Origin: Endozoicomonadaceae bacterium
Lineage (GTDB): Bacteria > Pseudomonadota > Gammaproteobacteria > Pseudomonadales > Endozoicomonadaceae
DNA length: 15,626 bases
Assembly: GCA_015163815.1 (NCBI GenBank)
Contig: JAAOIJ010000101.1
Span: 1-15,626, forward strand
Reading direction: 5' to 3'
The translations under genes and the position numbers were made by a program. How positions within the stretch are numbered: the stretch's first letter is position 1; each line of letters opens with the position of its first letter. Below are positions 1-7,200 of the stretch, piece by piece. The notes under the pieces were generated by a model. The model had not been told where the DNA came from. It did not search any database and saw nothing but the letters and a program-made list of their open reading frames with translations.

Positions 1-398
1 AAGCCCTATCATGTATAGCAAAATCATCTTGATATTTATATAAATAAATGAAAATTAATAATTATTGTGATTCAATTGATATGGCTTGATATGATATGTA
101 AATGACGAATGTAGTGACTCAAGTATGTCAGTTTTTATCAATTCATACCGTGCATCATGAAAGATTTATAAAATTTTTAAATGATGATATCTTGAAGGAA
201 TACATAAGCATTAGAAAATCTTTTATATTTCTGGTGCGACTTCTGTGCTAGTTAATATTTTTTGCCTTTCATTTCATGTTAATATCATGTATTATTGGGG
301 TTTTTATAGTAATCATGAATTCATTGAGCGAACTAATTCTGAATAAGGTACAATAGGATTTCTAAGTAGTCACTGATCTAGTCAATTGAGAAGAGAAT
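1..398. other. AT-rich non-coding region upstream of secE
   Basis: I see no convincing protein or RNA gene here. The stretch is very AT-rich and full of stop codons. In many gammaproteobacteria tRNA-Trp and a tuf gene lie directly before secE; I looked for a tRNA cloverleaf and TTC-type T-loop on the + strand and found none. The promoter for secE-nusG should lie in this region, but no -35/-10 pair with good spacing stands out. The last bases before secE contain a purine-rich ribosome-binding stretch (AGAAGAGA, about 389-396). Confidence 0.6.
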
Positions 399-764
399 AT
401 GCATTTAGTAACATCAGAAACTAAAGATAAAAAAGATACGATAAAGTGGTTGCTGATTGTATGCTTAATCGCTTTAGGGGTATGGGGTAATATTTATTAT
501 AGCCAGATATCCATTTTGTATCGCGTGTTAGCTTTAGTAGGTTTGGCGATTGCTGCCTTATTTATAGTTCAGCAAACTAAAATTGGCAGCTCCTTTTGGG
601 AGCTATTAAAAGAATCTAAATTAGAGCTTAGGCGAGTTGTATGGCCTACTCGACAAGAAACAATGCAAACAACGTTAGTTGTTCTTGTTGTTGTATTCTT
701 TATGGGGCTTGTTTTGTGGGGCATTGATTCTCTGCTTGTATGGATAATCCGTTCGTTAGTTTAG
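399..764 (+). CDS. secE: Preprotein translocase subunit SecE
   Basis: SecE is a small essential subunit of the SecYEG channel in the inner membrane; it clamps and stabilises SecY. The 121-residue protein is close to the length of the three-helix SecE of enteric bacteria. Hydrophobic segments lie at about residues 17-34 and 38-57. An amphipathic stretch follows (about 64-88) with the conserved family signature around ELRRVVWPTRQET, then a C-terminal membrane helix at about 91-118. The signature and the position directly before nusG make the call safe. The ATG start is preceded by AGAAGAGA. The gap of 90 bases to nusG shows no clear terminator, so the two genes are probably co-transcribed. Confidence 0.96.
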   Translation: MHLVTSETKDKKDTIKWLLIVCLIALGVWGNIYYSQISILYRVLALVGLAIAALFIVQQTKIGSSFWELLKESKLELRRVVWPTRQETMQTTLVVLVVVFFMGLVLWGIDSLLVWIIRSLV

Positions 765-854
765 TATTTTACGAGATTGAAGTAAAAAAATGCAATATAA
801 AAGTTAATCTTATTCTACATCGATTGATTAACATTAAAAATAGCAGGTAACATA

Positions 855-1394
855 ATGGCAAAAGCAAAACAGTGGTATGTTGTGCATGCTTATTCTGGAC
901 ATGAAAAGCGAGTTATGCAAGCAATCACGGATAGTATTCGCTTAAATAATATGGAAGATTTTTTTGGTGAAATTTTAGTTCCTGTTGAATCAGTAATTGA
1001 AATGAAAAATGGTCAAAAAAGAAAAAGTGAGCGTAAATTTTTTCCAGGTTATGTCTTAGTGGAAATGGAAATGACTGAGCAAGCTTGGCATTTAGTGCAA
1101 AGCATTCCGCGTGTTTTAGGGTTTATCGGGGGAAAGTCTGAAAAACCTTTACCTATTACAGAAAAAGAATTAGATGCAATTTTTCATCGCGTTGAAGAAG
1201 GAGTTGACAAACCTAAACCTAAAACACAATTTGAACCAGGAGAAGTTATTCGTGTTACTGAAGGACCTTTTGCTGACTTTAATGGGGTGGTAGAAGAAGT
1301 GAATTATGAAAAGAATAGATTACGGGTGGCTGTGACTATTTTTGGGCGACCCACTCCAGTGGAATTAGATTTTATGCAAATTGAAAAATGTTAA
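855..1394 (+). CDS. nusG: Transcription termination/antitermination protein NusG
   Basis: NusG binds elongating RNA polymerase across the clamp and RpoB lobe. It suppresses pausing, and its C-terminal domain contacts Rho or ribosomal protein S10. The 179 residues match the usual 175-185. An NGN domain spans about residues 6-115, beginning WYVVHAYSGHEKRV and including the FFPGYVLVEM strand. A C-terminal KOW domain starts near residue 126 with FEPGEVIRVTEGPFADFNG. The ATG follows a CAGGTAA ribosome-binding stretch. NusG acts on the polymerase subunits encoded downstream in this window. Nothing is missing or unusual in the protein. Confidence 0.98.
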   Translation: MAKAKQWYVVHAYSGHEKRVMQAITDSIRLNNMEDFFGEILVPVESVIEMKNGQKRKSERKFFPGYVLVEMEMTEQAWHLVQSIPRVLGFIGGKSEKPLPITEKELDAIFHRVEEGVDKPKPKTQFEPGEVIRVTEGPFADFNGVVEEVNYEKNRLRVAVTIFGRPTPVELDFMQIEKC

Positions 1395-1453
1395 ATCAGG
1401 TGTAGAGTCAACATATTTTGATTTAATAACCAATATGTTTCGTGCTATTTTAA

Positions 1454-1484
1454 ATTAACTCATTTCAAGATCAAATGAGTTAAT
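1454..1484 (+). terminator. Possible terminator hairpin after nusG
   Basis: A perfect 12-bp inverted repeat, ATTAACTCATTT (1454-1465) with AAATGAGTTAAT (1473-1484), encloses a 7-base loop about 60 bases after the nusG stop. The stem is AT-rich with only three G-C pairs, and the T-rich run starts some 20 bases later rather than right after the stem. It is therefore a weak candidate for an intrinsic terminator separating secE-nusG from rplK. It could instead be an operator or an mRNA-processing hairpin. Confidence 0.35.
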
Positions 1485-1520
1485 GAATGATTCATTTGTT
1501 AAATTAAGTTTTTATCCTTT

Positions 1521-1546
1521 TTTACACAATATAATCGTGATATAAT
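1521..1546 (+). promoter_or_regulatory. Candidate promoter for rplK-rplA
   Basis: Two perfect TATAAT hexamers occur close together, at 1530-1535 and 1541-1546, in the gap between nusG and rplK. TTTACA (1521-1526), one mismatch from the sigma-70 -35 consensus, precedes the second by only 14 bases, which is short; other alignments give poorer -35 boxes. E. coli has a strong promoter before rplK at the equivalent place, so a promoter is expected here, but its exact boxes are uncertain in such AT-rich DNA. Confidence 0.4.
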
Positions 1547-1634
1547 AACGCGTTCATTGTTCTTGTTATTAAAAAGTTCTGCATGATATATTTTGAATAT
1601 CTTGATCTTTCAAATATTTGATATGTAGATTTTC

Positions 1635-1668
1635 GGGAAGCTAGTTTTTAAACTTAGCGTTAGAACCC
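1635..1668 (+). promoter_or_regulatory. Possible L1-binding leader structure before rplK
   Basis: Just upstream of the rplK ribosome-binding site the RNA can fold into a short GGG/CCC stem (1635-1637 with 1666-1668), a strongly asymmetric internal loop (AA against GTTAGAA), and a hairpin pairing GCTAGTT (1640-1646) with AACTAGC (1651-1658, one bulged T). In other bacteria, ribosomal protein L1 represses the rplK-rplA mRNA by binding a structure that mimics its 23S rRNA site: two short stems around an asymmetric loop. The match here is by shape and position only, so this is an inference. Confidence 0.35.
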
Positions 1669-1683
1669 AATTCAGGAGTTTTT

Positions 1684-2112
1684 ATGGCTAAAAAAATACA
1701 GGCATATATTAAGCTGCAAGTGCCTGCCGGAAAAGCAAATCCAAGTCCACCTGTGGGGCCTGCACTAGGTCAACATGGTGTGAATATTATGGAATTTTGT
1801 AAAGCATTTAACGCGCAAACTCAAAAGATGGAAGCTGGCCTTCCTACCCCTGTTGTCATTACTGTTTATAGTGATCGTAGTTTTACGTTTATTCTCAAAA
1901 CACCACCTGTTTCAGTCTTGCTAAAGAAAGCATTAAATTTAGCAAAAGGCTCGAGCCAACCTCATCTTGATAAAGTAGGAACTGTCACGCGTGCGCAATT
2001 ATTAGACATTGCAGAAATGAAACGCGTTGATTTAACCGCTTCAGATGATGAGGCTGCAATTCGAACAATTGCAGGCAGCGCTCGTAGTATGGGATTGAAT
2101 GTGGAGAATTAG
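1684..2112 (+). CDS. rplK: 50S ribosomal protein L11
   Basis: L11 binds the 23S rRNA GTPase-associated region and forms the base of the L7/L12 stalk. The 142-residue length equals that of E. coli L11. The N-terminal domain begins MAKKIQAYIKLQVPAGKANPSPPVGPALGQ, with the conserved proline-rich segment that carries thiostrepton contacts in other species. The C-terminal rRNA-binding domain runs from about residue 75, ending in the conserved IAGSARSMGL helix. The start is fixed by AGGAG at 1674-1678. The stop codon lies one base before the chosen start of rplA, which implies translational coupling. Confidence 0.98.
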   Translation: MAKKIQAYIKLQVPAGKANPSPPVGPALGQHGVNIMEFCKAFNAQTQKMEAGLPTPVVITVYSDRSFTFILKTPPVSVLLKKALNLAKGSSQPHLDKVGTVTRAQLLDIAEMKRVDLTASDDEAAIRTIAGSARSMGLNVEN

Positions 2113-2113
2113 T

Positions 2114-2809
2114 ATGGGAAAATTATCAAAACGTGCAAAACTAATCGAATCTATTGTAAAAATAGGATTTTCTTATACTTTTACCGAAGCTGTTGAGACT
2201 TTGAAAAAATGCTCAACAGTTAAATTTAATGAATCTGTTGATATCGCAATTAATTTAGGTGTTGATGCACGAAAATCTGATCAAGTGGTCAGAGGTTCTA
2301 TCTTGATGCCGAAAGGAACTGGGAAAAGTGTCAGAGTGGCTGTATTTGCTCAAGGTGAACAAGCTGAAGCTGCAAAAAAAGCAGGCGCTGAGTTTGTTGG
2401 TATGGATGATTTAGCAGCTGATATTAAGTCAGGCAATATGGCTTTTGATGTTGTTATTGCGGCCCCTGATGCAATGAGAATAGTCGGTCAATTAGGACAA
2501 GTTTTAGGGCCTAGAGGTTTGATGCCAAATCCTAAATTAGGCACAGTAACGCCAAATGTATTAGAAGCTGTTAAAAATGCTAAAGCAGGCCAGGTTCGTT
2601 TTCGTAACGATAAAAATGGTATTATTCATGCTGGTATTGGAAGAGTGGCTTTTAGTATAGATGATTTATTAATCAATACGAAAGCATTTATTGAAGAATT
2701 AAAGAGAATAAAACCTTCTTCATCTAAAGGCGTTTATATTAAAAAAATAACAATTTCTACAACAATGGGCCCTGGTTTGGCAGTAGACTTAGCCTCTCTG
2801 GACAATTAA
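2114..2809 (+). CDS. rplA: 50S ribosomal protein L1
   Basis: L1 forms the mobile stalk at the ribosomal E site and, in other bacteria, also represses its own rplK-rplA mRNA. The 231 residues compare with 234 in E. coli. The family signature MRIVGQLGQVLGPRGLMPNPK sits near residues 120-140 and the C-terminal MGPGLAVDL is conserved. I chose ATG 2114 (MGKLSKRAK) over an in-frame ATG at 2099. The shorter form matches the family N-terminus, GGAG at 2102-2106 is well placed for it, and the longer form would overlap rplK by 14 bases and destroy that spacing. The gene follows rplK after one base. Confidence 0.97.
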   Translation: MGKLSKRAKLIESIVKIGFSYTFTEAVETLKKCSTVKFNESVDIAINLGVDARKSDQVVRGSILMPKGTGKSVRVAVFAQGEQAEAAKKAGAEFVGMDDLAADIKSGNMAFDVVIAAPDAMRIVGQLGQVLGPRGLMPNPKLGTVTPNVLEAVKNAKAGQVRFRNDKNGIIHAGIGRVAFSIDDLLINTKAFIEELKRIKPSSSKGVYIKKITISTTMGPGLAVDLASLDN

Positions 2810-2863
2810 TTAATATTATTTTTGCAAATACTCATAAAAAGCGTTTTTTCTTGCAATCATAAG

Positions 2864-2990
2864 CTTTGACGGTTTCAAAGTTTCAATCTTATTGAAACCC
2901 ATCAAAGACCGTAGGGGGTAATAGCTTTGACTATTATCTTAATCAAAAACACCCTACGCAGATGGTGTGAAGTCAATTTTCTTCCACCAT
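2864..2990 (+). promoter_or_regulatory. L10 leader, autoregulatory mRNA element of rplJ-rplL
   Basis: The 259-base gap before rplJ holds a dense set of pairings. CTTTGA (2864-2869) can pair with TCAAAG (2902-2907) around an inner stem GGTTTCA (2871-2877)/TGAAACC (2893-2899). GTAGGG (2911-2916) pairs with CCCTAC (2952-2957) and encloses TAATAG/CTATTA (2919-2924 with 2931-2936). ATGGTG (2962-2967) pairs with CACCAT (2985-2990), extended by GAAG/CTTC. The segment around AAAGACCGTAGG and CTACGCAGATGGTG resembles, from memory, the conserved core of the L10 leader, where the L10-(L7/L12) complex binds and represses translation. GTTTCAA is duplicated (2872-2878, 2880-2886), so the first stem can form in two exclusive registers. 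Confidence 0.72.
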
Positions 2991-3068
2991 TCGCATTAAT
3001 TTAACTTTCTATTACATTTTTTAGAAAATTGAATTAATTCTTTTAATTTATCTCTTGGGGTAAAATTT

Positions 3069-3593
3069 GTGACTTTAGGTCTTGAAGATAAAAAGGCAAT
3101 TGTTGCGCAAATCCATGAGATTGCTAAAAGTTCATTGTCAGCAGTGGTGGCAGATTATCATGGTTTGACGGTAGATCAGATGACTGATTTGCGTTGCCGA
3201 GCTCGAAAACAAGGTGTGTATTTACGAGTTATTCGTAATACATTAGTGAAACGAGCGATTCATGATACAGATTATCAGTGTTTAGATAGTGTAATGGTTG
3301 GACCAACCATTTTAGCATTTTCTCAAGAAGATCCAGGCGCCGCAGCTCGTATTTTTAAAGAGTTTGCAAAAGACAATAAAAAGCTTGAAGTAAAAGCACT
3401 GTCTATTGGAGGCCAATTAATGTATGCAGATCAGCTAGATAAGCTAGCCTCACTGCCTACATTGGATCAAGCGCGTGCACAATTGTTAAATGTTATGCTT
3501 GCACCTATTACAAAATTGGTGCGTACATTTAATGAAATACCAACTAAAGCAACTCGTGTTATTTCGGCTATAGCTACGAGTAAAAAAAGTTGA
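3069..3593 (+). CDS. rplJ: 50S ribosomal protein L10
   Basis: L10 anchors the L7/L12 dimers to the ribosome and, as the L10-(L7/L12) complex, represses its own mRNA in enteric bacteria. The 174 residues are slightly more than the 165 of E. coli. The N-terminal rRNA-binding domain has LSAVVADYHGLTV and the RVIRNTLVKRAI motif near residues 53-65. PGAAARIFKEFAKDNKK lies at the middle, and the C-terminal helix that carries L7/L12 follows. Translation begins at GTG (MTLGLEDKKAIV aligns with the family start), with only GGGG at 3057-3060 as ribosome-binding site. The weak initiation signals fit a gene controlled at translation by the upstream leader. Confidence 0.97.
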   Translation: MTLGLEDKKAIVAQIHEIAKSSLSAVVADYHGLTVDQMTDLRCRARKQGVYLRVIRNTLVKRAIHDTDYQCLDSVMVGPTILAFSQEDPGAAARIFKEFAKDNKKLEVKALSIGGQLMYADQLDKLASLPTLDQARAQLLNVMLAPITKLVRTFNEIPTKATRVISAIATSKKS

Positions 3594-3687
3594 TTGCTTA
3601 CATAGAGTAACTTGAAAAATACACTGATTTGTTCTTTCATGATACTTGTTTTATTAATTGGTAATAAAAATTTAATCGGAGTAGACA

Positions 3688-4065
3688 ATGGCTCTTTCTA
3701 AAGATGATATTTTGAATGCGATTGCTGATATGTCTGTCATGGACGTTGTAGACTTAGTTTCAGCCATGGAAGAGAAATTTGGCGTCAGTGCTCAAGCAGC
3801 AGTTGCTGTTGCAGCAGCACCTGTTGATAGCGTTAATAGTGTAGCTGAAGAACAGACAGAATTTTCTGTCATCTTGTCCGCTATTGGTGATAAAAAAGTA
3901 AGTGTGATTAAAATGATTAGAACGATTACCGGCTTAGCACTGAAAGAAGCTAGAGAGTTAGTAGATGGCGCCCCTTCTACAGTGAAAGAAGGTGTTTCTA
4001 AAGAAGATGCAGAAAGCGCTAAAAAACAGCTTGAAGAAGCAGGTGCAAGTGTTGACATTAAATAA
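3688..4065 (+). CDS. rplL: 50S ribosomal protein L7/L12
   Basis: L7/L12 is the multicopy flexible stalk protein that recruits and activates translational GTPases. The 125 residues compare with 121 in E. coli. The N-terminal dimerisation domain (about 1-33) contains MSVMDVVDLVSAMEEKFGVS. An Ala/Val-rich hinge follows (about 34-55). The C-terminal factor-binding domain includes KVSVIKMIRTITGLALKEARELVDGAP and ends EEAGASVDIK. Initiation is from ATG behind CGGAG (3677-3681), a much better site than that of rplJ, as expected for a protein needed in several copies per ribosome. It lies 94 bases after rplJ, presumably on the same transcript. Confidence 0.98.
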   Translation: MALSKDDILNAIADMSVMDVVDLVSAMEEKFGVSAQAAVAVAAAPVDSVNSVAEEQTEFSVILSAIGDKKVSVIKMIRTITGLALKEARELVDGAPSTVKEGVSKEDAESAKKQLEEAGASVDIK

Positions 4066-4235
4066 CACATTTTATTTTTATAAATCATATATTTTAATAA
4101 TTTAATAGTCTCTATATATCTTATCACTTTAACTTATAAGCGACTGAGTGAAGTATAGGATATGTATTGACGTTTTAATTTTTAAATGATCTGGAATCTG
4201 TTAAAGGATTAACGTTTCGGTTGAAGTGTGTATTG

Positions 4236-4261
4236 AACTGCGCACAGTTACCGCGCAAGTT
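4236..4261 (+). promoter_or_regulatory. GC-rich hairpin just before the rpoB ribosome-binding site
   Basis: In the otherwise very AT-rich 216-base gap between rplL and rpoB, AACTGCGC (4236-4243) can pair with GCGC-A-AGTT (4253-4261, one bulged A) around a 9-base loop. It ends ten bases before the GAGGAAC ribosome-binding site (4271-4277). In E. coli this intercistronic gap holds a transcriptional attenuator and an RNase III site. No T-run follows this hairpin, so it is not a standard terminator; a role in translation or mRNA processing is only a possibility. Confidence 0.35.
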
Positions 4262-4281
4262 GATTAGGCTGAGGAACATTG

Positions 4282-7200
4282 ATGACTTATTCGTACACTG
4301 AAAAAAAACGTATTCGTAAAGATTTTGGAAAATTAAATCGCATCATGGATGTCCCTTATTTACTTGCGATACAGGTTGACTCTTACAAAAGTTTTTTACA
4401 AAAAAATACACACCCTAATGAACGATTAGATGCAGGATTGCAAGCTGCTTTTCGATCTGTTTTTCCTATTATCAGTTATTCTGGTAATGCGCTGATGGAG
4501 TATGTCAGTTATCAATTAGGTGAACCTGTTTTTGATGTATCTGAGTGCCAAGCGCGAGGCATTACTTATTCAGTTCCGCTTCGTGTTAAAATTCGTTTGA
4601 TTTTATATAATAAAGAAAGTACAACAAAAGTTATTAAAGATATTAAAGAACAAGAAGTGTATATGAGTGAAATTCCATTAATGACAGAAAATGGAACTTT
4701 CATTATCAATGGTATTGAACGTGTTGTTGTTTCTCAATTACATCGTTCCCCAGGTGTATTTTTTGATAATGATGGCGGTAAAACACATTCATCAGGTAAA
4801 GTTCTTTATTCTGCACGTGTGATTCCATATCGTGGTTCTTGGTTAGATTTTGAATTTGATCCAAAAGATTTACTATATGTTCGTATTGATAGACGTAGAA
4901 AACTGCATGTTACTATTTTATTGCGAGCTTTAGGATTTGTTGATGCTGATATTTTATCCACGTTTTTTGAATTCCATCAATGTGTATTAAAGACGGATCA
5001 GGTTTTTTATAAAGTTTTGCCAGAAAAATTACGTGGTGAAATGTATAATTTTGATATTAAAGATGATCAAGGCAATATCGTTGTCGAATCAGGTCGTCGC
5101 GTGACAACACGACATATTCGTCAATTACAATCCGTTAACTTTACCTCTTTAACAGCGCCAACTAGCTTTCTTTTTGGCAAAGTATTGGCATCAGATGTTC
5201 TGAATCCAAATACATCTGAAGTGATTGCAACTTGTAATACTGAAATCACAGAAGAATTATATCAAACCTTTGTAGAGGTCGGTATTACGGAAATTGATAC
5301 GATTTATACCAATGAACTAGATTGTGGTTCTTATGTAGCAGATACATTACGAGTAGATTCAACTCAAAATGATATTGAAGCTTTAATTGAAATTTATCGT
5401 ATGATGCGTCCTGGAGAGCCTCCAGCAAAAGAAGCTGCAGAGCAATTATTTAATAATTTATTCTTTACACCAGAACGATATGATTTATCTGCTGTAGGTC
5501 GTATGAAACTAAATCGTCGTTTAGGTAGAAAAGATAATAGTGAATTAGGTGTTTTAGATAAAGATGATATTATCCGTGTCTTAAAAGAATTAATTAATAT
5601 TCGAAACGGTTATGGTAGTTGTGATGATATTGATCATTTAGGCAATAGGCGTGTTCGTTCTGTTGGTGAAATGGTTGAAAATCAATTTAGAATGGGATTA
5701 GTTCGTGTTGAACGTGCAGTAAAAGAACGTTTATCTATGGCAGAAAGCGAAGGTTTAATGCCACAAGACTTAATTAATTCCAAACCTGTGTCAGCAACGA
5801 TTAAAGAATTTTTTGGATCCAGTCAATTATCTCAATTTATGGATCAAAATAATCCGTTATCAGAAATTACACATAAGCGTCGTATTTCTGCATTAGGACC
5901 TGGTGGATTGACACGTGAACGTGCTGGCTTTGAAGTTCGAGATGTACATACAACACATTATGGTCGTGTGTGCCCAATTGAAACACCTGAAGGACCCAAT
6001 ATCGGTTTAATTAATTCATTATCGATTTATGCACGAACGAATAAGTATGGTTTTTTAGAAACACCTTACCGTAAAGTCATTGATGGCAAAATTACAAATG
6101 ATATTGTTTATTTGTCAGCTATTGAAGAAAATGATGAATATATTGCTCAAGTTACTGCTAAATCAGATAACAATGGATGTTTGCTAAAAGAATTAGTCAA
6201 TGTTAGGCATCAACATGAATTTACTTTGACACAATCTGATCAAGTCACGTATATGGATATTTCACCTCAACAAATCGTATCTGTTGCAGCTTCTTTAATT
6301 CCTTTTCTAGAGCATGATGATGCAAACCGAGCTTTGATGGGATCGAATATGCAACGTCAAGCAGTCCCTACTTTGCGTGCCGATAAGCCAATTGTTGGTA
6401 CTGGTATGGAAAGATATGTTGCAAATGATTCAGGCGTCTGTGTGATTGCAAAACGTGGTGGTATTGTGGATCGCGTTGATTCATCTCGTATCGTGATTCG
6501 TGTAAATCAAGAAGAAATTTTACCGGGTGAAAATGGCGTCGATATTTATAATTTAACTAAATATACGCGTTCTAATCATAATACATGTATTAATCAAACA
6601 CCCTTATTAAAGACAGGCGATAGAATTTCAGCAAAAGATATTTTGGCCGATGGTCCTTCAACTGACTTAGGTGAATTAGCTTTAGGACAAAATTTACGCA
6701 TTGCATTTATGCCTTGGAATGGTTATAACTTTGAAGACTCTATTTTAATTTCTGAGCGTGTCGTCGAAGAAGATCGTTTAACCAGTATTCATATTCAAGA
6801 ACTAACCTGTACTGCACGTGATACTAAATTAGGTTCTGAAGAAATTACAGCAGATATCCCAAATGTTGCTGAAATGGCACTGAATAAATTAGATGAATCA
6901 GGTGTTGTGTATCTAGGGGCTGAAGTATCTGGTGGCGACATTTTAGTTGGAAAAGTCACCCCTAAAGGCGAAACACAATTAACACCTGAAGAAAAATTAT
7001 TACGCGCTATTTTTGGAGAAAAAGCATCGGATGTTAAAGATACCTCATTACGTGTCCCTTCTAGTATGAAAGGAACCGTGATTGATGTGCAAATTTTTAC
7101 ACGAGATGGTATTGAAAAGGATGCTCGTGCTATTGACATAGAAAAAGAACAATTATCTCGTGTCCGTTTGGATTTAAATGAAGAATATCGTATTGTTGAA

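Noticed and set aside
803..832. GTTAATC/GATTAAC inverted repeat between secE and nusG
   Set aside because: Only 7 AT-rich base pairs with a 16-base loop; expected by chance in such sequence.
2099..2113. Upstream in-frame ATG giving L1 five extra residues (MWRIS)
   Set aside because: It overlaps rplK, lacks a ribosome-binding site, and the extra residues do not fit the L1 N-terminus; ATG 2114 does.
3467..4127. Minus-strand open frames across rplJ and rplL
   Set aside because: They lie opposite well-conserved ribosomal genes and show no protein-like motif.
4160..4200. TTGACG at 4167-4172 as a -35 box for rpoB
   Set aside because: No acceptable -10 hexamer lies 15-19 bases downstream.
4279..4281. 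TTG start codon for rpoB one codon before the ATG
   Set aside because: ATG 4282 matches the conserved N-terminus and has suitable spacing from GAGGAAC.
5806..5900. Possible rifampicin-resistance substitutions in RpoB
   Set aside because: Positions equivalent to E. coli D516, S522, H526, R529, S531 and L533 all carry the sensitive residue.
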